Shown: piece after piece, positions 7,938-16,831 of the stretch
Layout: each line of letters opens with the position of its first letter
Numbering within the stretch: position 1 is the stretch's first letter
Assembly (NCBI GenBank): GCA_017399865.1
Contig: JAFQAT010000073.1
Coordinates: 1 to 64,000, forward strand
Reading direction: 5' to 3'
From: Bacteroidales bacterium
GTDB lineage: Bacteria; Bacteroidota; Bacteroidia; Bacteroidales; UBA932
Length of the DNA: 64,000 nucleotides
Position numbers and translations under genes: made by a program
Notes under the pieces: model-generated
Seen by the model: the letters and a program-made list of their open reading frames with translations, nothing else
Database searches by the model: none
What the model was told of the DNA's origin: nothing

Positions 7938-10790
7938 TTAGAGGACAACCGCTACAGAATGTCCATCATATTTAACGGCCTGAGGCTTGCCCTTTCCGTT
8001 CTTTGATACCGGAATGACATTGAACACGCGCTCCTTGAGCATGCCAGGGAACTCACCCTTGCGCTCACCGATTGTCAGAGTCTTCGATGCCTCGTCATAT
8101 GTCATGCCGATCATGGCGCAGAGCCCCTTCTCGTAGTTGTAATTCACGTTTTCATCCTCATATAGAGTAAATGAAGCGTCAGCGCCCTGATATACATAAA
8201 GGTCGATCACGTCAGCAGGCTTCTCGTCTGACCACTGGATCTGAGGGCCGAAAGGTACGATAGATCCTGCGCGCACATACAGAGGCATCCTGTCGTATGG
8301 AACTGCCACGGTCTTTGCCACGCCGCCTTCGCAGAACTTGTTGTTGTAGAAGTCGTACCAGCCCTCGCATGCAGGGAAGTAAACCTCGCGTGAACGTGCG
8401 CCGTACTCATATACCGGAGCCACAAGGAACGAAGGACCGAACATGAATGCATCGCTTATATCCGTCACATTGGCATCAGCCATGAAGTCCATCACAAGCG
8501 GACGCATGATCGTATAGTCCTCGAACCATGTCATTCCGGCAAGAGAATAGATGTAAGGCATCATCGCATATCTGAGCTTTGTGTAGTATACGATGGACTC
8601 GTATGCAGGATGTCCTTCAGGAGCGATCTCCCAAGGCTCTCTGAAAGGATACTGTCCGTGGGCACGGAAAAGCGGGCAGAATGCTCCGAACTGGAACCAG
8701 CGGGTATTGAGCTCGCGCCATTCCTTCTGGTCAGCATTCTCCTTTCCTGTGCGGTTGAAGATCTCCTGGCCTGCGACATAACGGTTCTCGACGCAGAATC
8801 CTCCGATGTCCATAGTCCAGTAAGGGATACCGCTGATCGCGAAGTTAAGACCTGCAGAAATCTGGGCCTTCATGTCCTCCCAACGGGTCGCGATGTCGCC
8901 GCTCCATGTAGCAGTAGAGTATCTCTGGAGGCCTGCAAAACCCGAACGGGTAAGGAGGAATACGCGCTTGTCGTTATCTACTCCGCGCTGTCCGTTGTAG
9001 ATAGCATCGGCATTCACAAGAGCATATGCGTTGAAGAACTCTGTAGAAGAACCGAGGGCTGTAGGGCCGCAAAGAGCCTTGCGGTAGTCCATATCGGTAC
9101 AGTCGCGGACATTAGGTTCAGAAGCGTCCATCCACCATGCATCGATGCCGAGAGGATAATAATGCTCGTACATCTGGTTCCAGAAGAGCTTGCGTGCATC
9201 TTCCGAGTATGCATCATAGAAGCCATAGAGATATCCTGTACCGATCCAGTCACGGACTCCGTCTTCATATGCCTTGGTATACATCCATCCCTTCTCGTCG
9301 AACTCCTTGTAGTGTTCCGTATCCACATAGAACTTAGGCCATACGGATATCATCATGCGTCCGCCCATATTGTGGATCGAATCCACCATTGCCTTAGGAT
9401 CAGGGAAACGTGCAGGATCGAACTCATGTCCGCCCCAGTCATCTTCTCTCCAGTGGCTCCAGTCCATCACGATATTGTCAATAGGGATATTCCTCTTGCG
9501 GAAGCCCTCGAGAGCCTCGATCATCTCTGTAGATGTCTTGTAGCGCTCGCGGCTCTGCCAGTAACCCATCGCCCACTTAGGCATGATCTGGGCCTTTCCG
9601 GTAAGCGTACGGTATCCGCTGATGACCTCATCCATATCTTCACCTGCGATGAAATACCAGTCCATCTGCTTGGTCATCTCGCTCCACCACTGATGCTTTG
9701 CCTGCTCTACAGGATCGATCACATCATAGACACGGAGTCCGCAATATGAAACACCGCCATCCGGCGTCCAATCGATGCGGATAGGAGTCTTCACACCGGC
9801 CTCAAGATGGACGATGAACTTGTAGGAATTAGGATTCCAGGCAGTCCTCCAACGTTCAGGAACGACCACTTCATTGCCGATGGTCACAGTAGTATAACCT
9901 GCATAATAGAGGCTGAACTGATAATCACCGGTTTCAGAAGCCTCGAGCGCTCCTTCATAGGTAACCTGAGAGCCATAGAACTGGAAATCCTCAGGAAGAT
10001 TGACTACGCGTGCCATTTCTGGAGCGACAAGATGCTCGAAATAGATCTTCGGCTCTTCGCGCACGAGCGTCTTTCCTTTGGCTGGAACATATGTGCCTGT
10101 AAGGCATCCTTCCTTTCCGTTCTTGTCATAAAGCTTGAACACCTCGCCAAGCTGCTTGTAGTCTTCAGGATTACCGAAACGCATCATCGAGTAGCTGTCC
10201 ATCAGAACACCATATCCCTTGTTGGACACGATGAAAGGAACGGACACCTTCGTGTTGTACTGGAAGAGCTGCTCGTTCTTTCCCTTGTAGTTGAATTCGT
10301 CAGCCTGATGCTGTCCGAGGCCGTAGAAAGCCTCATCTTCAGGAGATTCGAACACCTGACGGAACGAATAGCCGCGGGTTCCTTCCACTTCAACAGGCTC
10401 GAAGTACTTTCCACCGCCCTGCTGCTCTGCAAGTATCACATTACCTTCAAGATCAGTGAACCACACGGCACCGGTAGCAGTGCATACATTGGCTTTCACT
10501 GCAGATGTAGATACGGTCACGACGTCACCGTCCTGAACGACTTCAAAAGCAGTCTTTTCAGTCACAGGGAGCACAACCAGACTCTGCTGGTCAGCAAACT
10601 TCTTTTCAGGCGTAGCCGAAACATGGATCAGCTTGTCACCCATCACCTGAAGGCGGACAAGGGCAGGGCCGTTTTCCACAGGCTGCTGCACTTTCACGGT
10701 CACACCGTTCTCATCCTGTCTGACGACTCCTGTACAGGCACTCACAGCGAGGAATGCCGCAAAAAACAAAAGGTTCAGTTTAGTTTTCAT
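7938..10790 (-). CDS. GH31 alpha-xylosidase with PA14 insert, lipoprotein (BoGH31A type)
   Basis: Expected to cleave non-reducing-end alpha-1,6-xylose from xyloglucan oligosaccharides. The 950 residues start with a lipoprotein signal (AVSACTG). The N-terminal GH31 beta domain is interrupted by a PA14-like module at about 240-360 (LPEDFQFYGSQVTYEG to LRVYDVID). The barrel carries the nucleophile Asp in WWMDASEPN (about 555) and the acid/base Asp in TWSGDIATRW (about 632). A PA14 insert at this place is the hallmark of the Bacteroides ovatus xyloglucan alpha-xylosidase BoGH31A. It begins 14 bp after the stop of the other GH31 gene, in the same operon. Confidence 0.92.
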   Translation of the reverse strand: MKTKLNLLFFAAFLAVSACTGVVRQDENGVTVKVQQPVENGPALVRLQVMGDKLIHVSATPEKKFADQQSLVVLPVTEKTAFEVVQDGDVVTVSTSAVKANVCTATGAVWFTDLEGNVILAEQQGGGKYFEPVEVEGTRGYSFRQVFESPEDEAFYGLGQHQADEFNYKGKNEQLFQYNTKVSVPFIVSNKGYGVLMDSYSMMRFGNPEDYKQLGEVFKLYDKNGKEGCLTGTYVPAKGKTLVREEPKIYFEHLVAPEMARVVNLPEDFQFYGSQVTYEGALEASETGDYQFSLYYAGYTTVTIGNEVVVPERWRTAWNPNSYKFIVHLEAGVKTPIRIDWTPDGGVSYCGLRVYDVIDPVEQAKHQWWSEMTKQMDWYFIAGEDMDEVISGYRTLTGKAQIMPKWAMGYWQSRERYKTSTEMIEALEGFRKRNIPIDNIVMDWSHWREDDWGGHEFDPARFPDPKAMVDSIHNMGGRMMISVWPKFYVDTEHYKEFDEKGWMYTKAYEDGVRDWIGTGYLYGFYDAYSEDARKLFWNQMYEHYYPLGIDAWWMDASEPNVRDCTDMDYRKALCGPTALGSSTEFFNAYALVNADAIYNGQRGVDNDKRVFLLTRSGFAGLQRYSTATWSGDIATRWEDMKAQISAGLNFAISGIPYWTMDIGGFCVENRYVAGQEIFNRTGKENADQKEWRELNTRWFQFGAFCPLFRAHGQYPFREPWEIAPEGHPAYESIVYYTKLRYAMMPYIYSLAGMTWFEDYTIMRPLVMDFMADANVTDISDAFMFGPSFLVAPVYEYGARSREVYFPACEGWYDFYNNKFCEGGVAKTVAVPYDRMPLYVRAGSIVPFGPQIQWSDEKPADVIDLYVYQGADASFTLYEDENVNYNYEKGLCAMIGMTYDEASKTLTIGERKGEFPGMLKERVFNVIPVSKNGKGKPQAVKYDGHSVAVVL

Positions 10791-10804
10791 ATGATCATGT
10801 ATTT

Positions 10805-13033
10805 TTAGTATTTCACATCATACTTCTTGTCCCACCTGATTTCAGAAGTGCTCTGAGCGACAGGAACGTGAGGGATCACACTTCCCTTTCTGACAAGAAT
10901 GACGCATGGGATGTCACCGGCTGCGATGCGATGGTATCCTGAAGAATATGTCTTTCTTGTCTGGTAATCAACCCATTTACCTTCAGGGAGGTATACATGT
11001 CTGTCCGACGAATCGTCCATAAGAGGAGCGACAAGCATGTCTGATCCGAACATATACTGGTCGTCGAGCTGCCATGCAGCCGGATCATCAGGGAATTCGA
11101 TCAGCATCGCGCGGAGCATCGGAAGACCGCTCTCTACGCACTTCTGTGCCTGCGCCACGATATAAGGCATGAGCTTGTATTTCAGTTCCGCGCTCTGTCT
11201 GAACGCATCTGTGAAGCTTTCGTTATAAAGCCATGGTTCGGTCGGAGGAGCTCCGTGGGCTCTTGTGTGTGAAGTAAGGAAGCCGAAAGGAAGCCATCTG
11301 CGGTAAAGATTCTCCGGAGTGCTCTGGACGAAGCCTCCTATGTCATGGCTCCAGAAAGAGAAGCCGCTGAGGCCGAAGGAAAGTCCGCAACGGAGGGTCG
11401 CAGCCATACCGATATCGGTATTGGAAGCGTCGCCACCCCAGTGCAGAGGATACCTCTGAGAGCCAGCCCATGCGCTTCTTGCCCACATTATGTGCTCTCC
11501 TGTTGTCTTTTCTGTTATCTCCGCTACCGCCTTGTTGTATCTCAAAGGATAGATGTTATGTTCATAAAGTCCTGTCCTTCCTGAATGATAAAGGCCGTTC
11601 AGAGGCGCACCTTCGCCGAAATCCACCTTTATCGCTCCCACTCCCATCTTGAGAAGGCCTTCGAGCTTGGACTGATACCATGCGACTGTCTCAGGGTTTG
11701 AGAAATCGAGGACAGCATCCTCGAAAGGCATTCCTCCCTTGGCATTCTTCACATACAGACCTTTCTCGATAAGTTCCTCATAGTAATTGTTATGCGGAGT
11801 GAAATACGGAAGCTGCCACAAAGAGATATGGAATCCGTCAGCCTTCAGGTCATCAATCATCTTCTGGGCATCAGGGAAACGCTCCGGATCGAACTTATAG
11901 TCGCACTCCCAGTCGGTAGTGAACCATCCTGTGTCGAGGTGGATGACATCCGAAGGAATCTGATGCTTCCTGAGGTTCTCGGCAACATCATAAGCTTCCT
12001 GCTGGGAGAAATAGCTGATTCGGCTCATCCATGTTCCGAAGCTCCATAGCGGCGGCATCTGAGGCTTTCCGGTAACGTCGGTATACTCATCGAGGATATC
12101 CTTCGGCTGACCGAAGAAGATGAAGAAGTCCATGGTCTCGTCTTCCATGAAGAGCTTCATCGACTGTGCATGCGACTGTCCGAAGTCGCAGGTCACAGGA
12201 GCTGAAGTATGCATGAATATGCCGTAGCCTCTGTTGCTCATGAAGAATGGCACAGGCTTGTACATGTCAGGAGTCTCAGGGCTCTGTGGGTCAGTCACGA
12301 AGAGGTTGAGCTTCTGGCCCACCTTGTTCAATGCGGTAGAAGACTCGCCGCAGCCGACGATCCTCTCGTACGGGTGAAGGGCGAAGACAGGGTTGATGCT
12401 CCTTCTGTTGTCGGACGAGCGCCTGATGAACTGGAAAGGCAGCACCCTTACCTGGGTGGAATCATTGTCAGACAATGTGCGGGTATCGGTCATCAGATTG
12501 CCTTCTGCGTCATAGAGAACGACCCGGAAAGGATCTTCAGCAAGAGCGATGGTACCGAACTCACTGGTCCACCTATGTTCGCCTGACACCTTCGTGTACT
12601 TCCAGTCGTCGCAGCTGCCAGGCTGCCCGGCAAGCATCACCGACGGCTGCTCCTTGATGATCACAGGGGACGTATAAATCCTCAGACGTACGGTACGAGG
12701 AGTGATGAAGTCGATCTTGAAAGGAAGATTCGGGTCATTATCGTACTCAGGTTCAGGGAAATCCAGCATCTTGAGAGGCTGGACCGCAGTCACGGTCGTA
12801 TTGAAGGCCTGACGTGCAAACAGGCTGTGCCTCTTCCAGTTGATATGGCCCGATGCATCAGCAGGATCCACATCTTTGACCGAATCGGCAAAGAAATAGG
12901 TGTGGGAATAATCCCCGAAATCCAGACCTACGTCATATGTCTGGCTCTGAAGATACGGCGGCTGCGCAGACAATGAAACTGCGGACAGCACGAGTCCTGA
13001 AACAAGGAGAATCAAAAATCCTTTTGCTTTCAT
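10805..13033 (-). CDS. GH31 alpha-glycosidase, YicI-like alpha-xylosidase
   Basis: A second GH31 enzyme, 742 residues, without a PA14 insert. The signal peptide ends SLSAQ with no lipobox Cys, so it should be a soluble periplasmic enzyme. Catalytic residues are the nucleophile Asp in GAIKVDFGEG (about 471; the VDFGE form resembles YicI-type alpha-xylosidases) and the acid/base Asp in HWGGDAS (about 535). ATG at 13033 is used; one codon upstream is only a GTG. It sits between GH5 and the PA14-GH31. With two GH31 genes in one operon, one may serve short oligosaccharides or isoprimeverose and the other longer chains; that split is inferred. Confidence 0.88.
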   Translation of the reverse strand: MKAKGFLILLVSGLVLSAVSLSAQPPYLQSQTYDVGLDFGDYSHTYFFADSVKDVDPADASGHINWKRHSLFARQAFNTTVTAVQPLKMLDFPEPEYDNDPNLPFKIDFITPRTVRLRIYTSPVIIKEQPSVMLAGQPGSCDDWKYTKVSGEHRWTSEFGTIALAEDPFRVVLYDAEGNLMTDTRTLSDNDSTQVRVLPFQFIRRSSDNRRSINPVFALHPYERIVGCGESSTALNKVGQKLNLFVTDPQSPETPDMYKPVPFFMSNRGYGIFMHTSAPVTCDFGQSHAQSMKLFMEDETMDFFIFFGQPKDILDEYTDVTGKPQMPPLWSFGTWMSRISYFSQQEAYDVAENLRKHQIPSDVIHLDTGWFTTDWECDYKFDPERFPDAQKMIDDLKADGFHISLWQLPYFTPHNNYYEELIEKGLYVKNAKGGMPFEDAVLDFSNPETVAWYQSKLEGLLKMGVGAIKVDFGEGAPLNGLYHSGRTGLYEHNIYPLRYNKAVAEITEKTTGEHIMWARSAWAGSQRYPLHWGGDASNTDIGMAATLRCGLSFGLSGFSFWSHDIGGFVQSTPENLYRRWLPFGFLTSHTRAHGAPPTEPWLYNESFTDAFRQSAELKYKLMPYIVAQAQKCVESGLPMLRAMLIEFPDDPAAWQLDDQYMFGSDMLVAPLMDDSSDRHVYLPEGKWVDYQTRKTYSSGYHRIAAGDIPCVILVRKGSVIPHVPVAQSTSEIRWDKKYDVKY

Positions 13034-13072
13034 CACTATTTCAATTATTGGTTATCAGTTTTTGTATATGTT

Positions 13073-14815
13073 CTAGTCGGGATATTGGGTCTTGCCGGCT
13101 TCCACGATAGCATCGTATGTCATCTGCTCGGTAACCTTAAGCGCTTTCCTGTCGATCAGGTCACCCTCGCAATGCCAGTAGAAAGGCACACATCCATTGG
13201 ACTTAGCCTCTCTCACTACACAGGCGTTGAAAGCAGCACGTGATTTCATATAGCCTTCATATGCCTTGTCATTCTCTTCAGAGGTTCCAAGATTGCAGGT
13301 CTTGGTGGTGCATACGCTATACTCGCCTATGATCACCGGTATGCCGTTGTCCCAGAACTTCTTCTTCATCTTGGCCATCTGGGCTGCGACATAATCCTCA
13401 TTGTACCCGCTCAGCCACTTGCCTTCATATGCACCTGTCGCATATTCCTTCTGGGCATCGCCCCAGAAATACATCATCTTGCCCCATGATTCATCCTTGT
13501 TCATTCCGCAGAACTGCCATGGGGTGTAGTAATGTACTTCCGCTGCAAGCCTGCCCTCCACCTTGTCCTGAGGGAGCTTGCTCATAAGCTTGTCGGTCTT
13601 GTCCACATCTGTAGAAGGGCCCTGGAAGACCAGAACACGATAGGCATTCCTTCCGCCTGTAGCACGTACGGCATCGATGAATGTCTGCTCGTACTTAAGA
13701 AGGGTCTCCATATGCGATGCATTTTCAACATTAGGCTCATTCGTACCTGCAAAGACCAGATGTTCGTCATAATCACGGAAAACTGTCGCTATCTGGGTCC
13801 AGATCGCGGCCTGCTTCTCATCCACAGCCTTGTCATAGCCGTTCGGAATGTCGTTCTCCAGCCAGCCGCCATCCCAATGGATGTTGAGAACCGCATACAT
13901 ATCATTGCCGACGACATAGTCCACAACTTCCTTCACACGGTTCATCCAGCTTTCCTTGACGATATTGTCGCTGCCGGATTCTAGATGCTGATCCCATGAG
14001 CATGGAATACGTACCGCATTGAATCCCAACTCCTTGAAGTATCTGATTATTGCTTCCGTTGTCTTCGGAGCGCCCCAGGCGGTCTCACCGCCGATCGCTT
14101 CAAGCGTATTTCCCAGATTGATGCCAAGATCCATCTTCTTCATAAGCGTTCTTGCATCGGATTCCATGCCCGTCATGTCAGGTGCAGGCACTTCCTTCTC
14201 GCTTGCCTTCTGGCTCACATAGACCTTATACGACTCATCTCCGGCAGTAAAGGTCAGGTAAGTCTCGCGTGAAAAAGCCTGGATGTTTTCAGTCACAGAA
14301 AAGAGGGCCGTACATTCTTCCTGGTTCTTTTCCTTAAGCTTCACCCATGATGCTCCTCCGGTCGAAACATTATAGTCACCGGCGGACAGGACATTGACAT
14401 GGAAGGTCCCCCCAGCTGACGGCAGGTTTTTAATTTCTCCGGTGTCTACGATAAGAGCATGGCCTTTTTGAGTCACAGTAATGGTGCCGACATTCTCGTC
14501 TGCTCTCGCAACGGTAAGAACAGCGGTCCTTTCTGTGACACTCATATTCTCATTGACTGAAACGGAAAATCTTTTGATTCCGGATGTTGCATATGGCTCT
14601 TCTGCCGCTTTGCACCATGATTCCGAACTTGTCACCTCGATCTGTGCAGACGCATGGATGAAGACGTCCTTCTTTCCTTCAGCAGCAGTGAAGGAAACTG
14701 CCGTCTGTCCGATGCTTACTTCTGTATCGGCATTGTCTGCCTCGGCAGGCTGACAGGCAGCAATGGCAATAAAGGTGAATGCTGCAGCAAAAAGGTTATT
14801 GAACAATCTGACCAT
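13073..14815 (-). CDS. GH5 endo-glucanase/xyloglucanase with two BACON domains, lipoprotein
   Basis: An endo-acting beta-glucanase, likely the vanguard xyloglucanase of the locus. From the ATG at 14815 it is 580 residues: lipoprotein signal (FIAIAAC), two BACON domains at about 30-118 and 119-203, then a GH5 barrel at about 215-575. The acid/base Glu is in FAGTNEPN (about 360) and the nucleophile in VIIGEYS (about 498). The closest look-alike is GH5 subfamily 4, as in BoGH5A. An ORF extension to 14938 exists, but the signal peptide and a start 4 bp after the DUF4369 stop favour 14815. BACON domains usually hold the catalytic domain away from the cell surface. Confidence 0.9.
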   Translation of the reverse strand: MVRLFNNLFAAAFTFIAIAACQPAEADNADTEVSIGQTAVSFTAAEGKKDVFIHASAQIEVTSSESWCKAAEEPYATSGIKRFSVSVNENMSVTERTAVLTVARADENVGTITVTQKGHALIVDTGEIKNLPSAGGTFHVNVLSAGDYNVSTGGASWVKLKEKNQEECTALFSVTENIQAFSRETYLTFTAGDESYKVYVSQKASEKEVPAPDMTGMESDARTLMKKMDLGINLGNTLEAIGGETAWGAPKTTEAIIRYFKELGFNAVRIPCSWDQHLESGSDNIVKESWMNRVKEVVDYVVGNDMYAVLNIHWDGGWLENDIPNGYDKAVDEKQAAIWTQIATVFRDYDEHLVFAGTNEPNVENASHMETLLKYEQTFIDAVRATGGRNAYRVLVFQGPSTDVDKTDKLMSKLPQDKVEGRLAAEVHYYTPWQFCGMNKDESWGKMMYFWGDAQKEYATGAYEGKWLSGYNEDYVAAQMAKMKKKFWDNGIPVIIGEYSVCTTKTCNLGTSEENDKAYEGYMKSRAAFNACVVREAKSNGCVPFYWHCEGDLIDRKALKVTEQMTYDAIVEAGKTQYPD

Positions 14816-14819
14816 GACT

Positions 14820-15365
14820 TTATTCTTTATCTGGAGATTTCGGATAGCGGGAGTCGAGGAAGGCACCGAGGGCGGTTCCCTTGCCGACATTCGAAGCCAT
14901 CTGGCGGGTGCGGGCCACATATGCTTCACGCAACGCATCGGCTTCTGCCTTCATGCCTTGCTTGCGGAGATTGCCTGACTGCTGATAATACTGCATGGTA
15001 AGGTTCTTCCACACCTGGAGAGAGTCGTTCTGAGGGGTTCCTCTGCCGCTGCTTACCAGGCCGATGGTTACGAAGGTTTCACCAGGTTCGGTCACAACAA
15101 GAAGATTCTCGTTTCCATAGCGTTTGAATCTTTCAATCCTTATGTCCGCCATCTTCTCCTCCGTACCGCGGAACTCGAACATCTGGTTACGGATCACAAC
15201 GGAATCAATGGTCTCCTTGACAGCCTTTTCCAGCGGGACAAGGAAGACCTGAGCGCCTTCCAGATCCGGATTGCTGACGGTTCCATAAATAACATATCCC
15301 TTCTCCTGAGAGCAGGATGCCAGCATGGCTGCGCCGGCGAGCAGCGTAATGATTATCTTCTTCAT
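14820..15365 (-). CDS. Small DUF4369-type lipoprotein
   Basis: A 181-residue lipoprotein (signal MLASCSQ, Cys about 19). The segment GYVIYGTVSNPDLEGAQVFL, a beta-rich stretch and an acidic and helical tail (QSGNLRKQGMKAEADALREA) resemble the DUF4369 domain, which in Bacteroidota is normally the N-terminal part of thioredoxin-like (AhpC/TSA) lipoproteins. Here no CxxC thioredoxin domain follows. The start overlaps the stop of the haem-c propeller gene (ATGA), and its stop lies 4 bp before the GH5 start, so all three are translationally coupled. Function unknown; the coupling ties it to both the propeller module and the enzyme. Confidence 0.75.
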   Translation of the reverse strand: MKKIIITLLAGAAMLASCSQEKGYVIYGTVSNPDLEGAQVFLVPLEKAVKETIDSVVIRNQMFEFRGTEEKMADIRIERFKRYGNENLLVVTEPGETFVTIGLVSSGRGTPQNDSLQVWKNLTMQYYQQSGNLRKQGMKAEADALREAYVARTRQMASNVGKGTALGAFLDSRYPKSPDKE

Positions 15366-16831
15366 TTCTTGACAGTTACTTTTACTCGTTCGTCTGAAAA
15401 CGCCTCCTTATAGGCGCCTCTTATCTTGAAGTCCACCTTTTCCTTGGTAAAGTCAGGAACATTGAAAGTGAACAGGGTGTTATGATAGAATGACGGATCC
15501 TTCTGCGGCAGGATGAAAGGCTTTGACGCATTTCCGTTCTCGTCAATCTCGGCAATGTATATGCATGAATACAGGCTGTCACCGCGACGGCTCGCAAAGA
15601 GAATCCAATGCGAGTCCGAGCTCCAGTTATGGAAGCTTTCGCAATATGCGGAATTCGCCCTTTCAAGAGGATGGGTGCTGCCGTCCCTAAGGTCCATAAG
15701 CCAAAGGTCTGCTTCCTTATGATTGATCGGGAAACATCCGAAATCTGCATATGAATACAGCAGCCATCTGCCGTCGTACGAAGGACGGGGGAAGGTCACG
15801 CTCTTGCCGACCGCATACGCATTGATAAGGGTATCCACCTGACTGCCATATGTTTCCGTTTCTACATCGAAGGATATCGAACAAAGGTTATAGTGGAGAT
15901 CTTCAGCTTCTGCAGGCACATCCTTCCTTGGTGCGGAACAGAAGTAGAGGGTCTTTCCATCGCTTGAAAAGGCAGGATAGGTCTCGAAATCCTCTGTCAT
16001 CAGCAGAGGTGAAAGGATATACTGGTCGTTCCTCACATTATGGACGATGACATCAGAGGCATCATCATATACTTCAATATATCTTTCGTTGTTTCCTGTC
16101 CAGAAAAGCTGGTGGATCTTGTTATTCGAATGGGCCACATAATCGCCCGACGGATGCCAGTAAGAGTAAACAGCCTTGGCTATCGTGCTGTCGGTCTTGG
16201 TCTCGAGCCATTTCCTGTTTCCTTCAGTCTGGACGACTGTAGCTCCATGTTTTCCCCTCACATGGAAAAGGAACTGGTCCGGACTTGTCGCATTTGCTGT
16301 ATGACAGCCCATGCATTGTCCCGGAAGAAGAGTGCCTTCAAGAATCGGATCTTCATCGAAGTCATGGATATTCCTCTGGTAGATTCCGATCTTGCTGTAG
16401 GTCTCGTATCCGGGAGCGAACTTGCGGTAAGTGACGCCATAATCCTCAAGAGGATATTCGCTTACAAAGATCATGAACGGGCGGAACTGCTCCCATCTGC
16501 CATCCCTGAATCCTGCCACCGTGACGGACAGGGTCTCCCCTACATTGGCTGCCGTGATCTTATGCCATTTGTCCACATCGAAACCGGCATAGCGGCCTTT
16601 GGCGGTGATGCTGTAGCCTTGAGAATCGCTGACCTTCGCAAAGACCTTCGTATACTCTTCCGGAAGATCGAAGTTTAGAGGTGCAATCCCTGCAGGGACG
16701 GTCACACCGATATAGTCCGGGAAGATATGAGGCAGATCTTCACGGAGCACCGTATCCCTGCTGCAGGAAGCTACGAAGAGGCTAATTGCCGTGAGCGTTG
16801 CCAGTATATGTCTGATTGTCATGGTTTTCAT
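15362..16831 (-). CDS. Haem-c beta-propeller lipoprotein (module 1, part A)
   Basis: A 489-residue lipoprotein (signal FVASCSRD). Seen in order: signature IFPDYIGVTVPAGIAPLNF at about 36-54, a beta-rich region, the c-type haem motif CMGCH at 173-177, His190 in FHVRG (13 residues after the motif His, a candidate axial ligand), then TolB/PD40-like propeller blades with YWHPSG, FSSDGKTLYFCSA, FPINHKEADLWLMDL and HNWSSDSHWILFASRR. The start lies about 50 bp inside the 3' end of the DUF6057 gene, and the stop overlaps the DUF4369 start. Members are often labelled TolB-like, but the haem site and lipid anchor differ from true TolB. The role is unknown; an extracytoplasmic redox or binding role is inference. 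Confidence 0.8.
   Translation of the reverse strand: MKTMTIRHILATLTAISLFVASCSRDTVLREDLPHIFPDYIGVTVPAGIAPLNFDLPEEYTKVFAKVSDSQGYSITAKGRYAGFDVDKWHKITAANVGETLSVTVAGFRDGRWEQFRPFMIFVSEYPLEDYGVTYRKFAPGYETYSKIGIYQRNIHDFDEDPILEGTLLPGQCMGCHTANATSPDQFLFHVRGKHGATVVQTEGNRKWLETKTDSTIAKAVYSYWHPSGDYVAHSNNKIHQLFWTGNNERYIEVYDDASDVIVHNVRNDQYILSPLLMTEDFETYPAFSSDGKTLYFCSAPRKDVPAEAEDLHYNLCSISFDVETETYGSQVDTLINAYAVGKSVTFPRPSYDGRWLLYSYADFGCFPINHKEADLWLMDLRDGSTHPLERANSAYCESFHNWSSDSHWILFASRRGDSLYSCIYIAEIDENGNASKPFILPQKDPSFYHNTLFTFNVPDFTKEKVDFKIRGAYKEAFSDERVKVTVKK

Noticed and set aside
8610..10808. Long plus-strand open frames of 379 and 333 codons (8610-9749 and 9807-10808).
   Set aside because: They lie antisense inside the PA14-GH31 gene, have no recognisable motifs and are codon-bias shadows of it.
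14813..14938. N-terminal extension of the BACON-GH5 gene by 41 codons.
   Set aside because: The extension overlaps the upstream lipoprotein gene and would bury the signal peptide; the ATG at 14815 gives a proper lipoprotein signal.
15362..16831. Calling the propeller lipoproteins TolB of the Tol-Pal system.
   Set aside because: They are lipid-anchored, carry CxxCH, and have no tolA, tolQ, tolR or pal neighbours; only the propeller resembles TolB.
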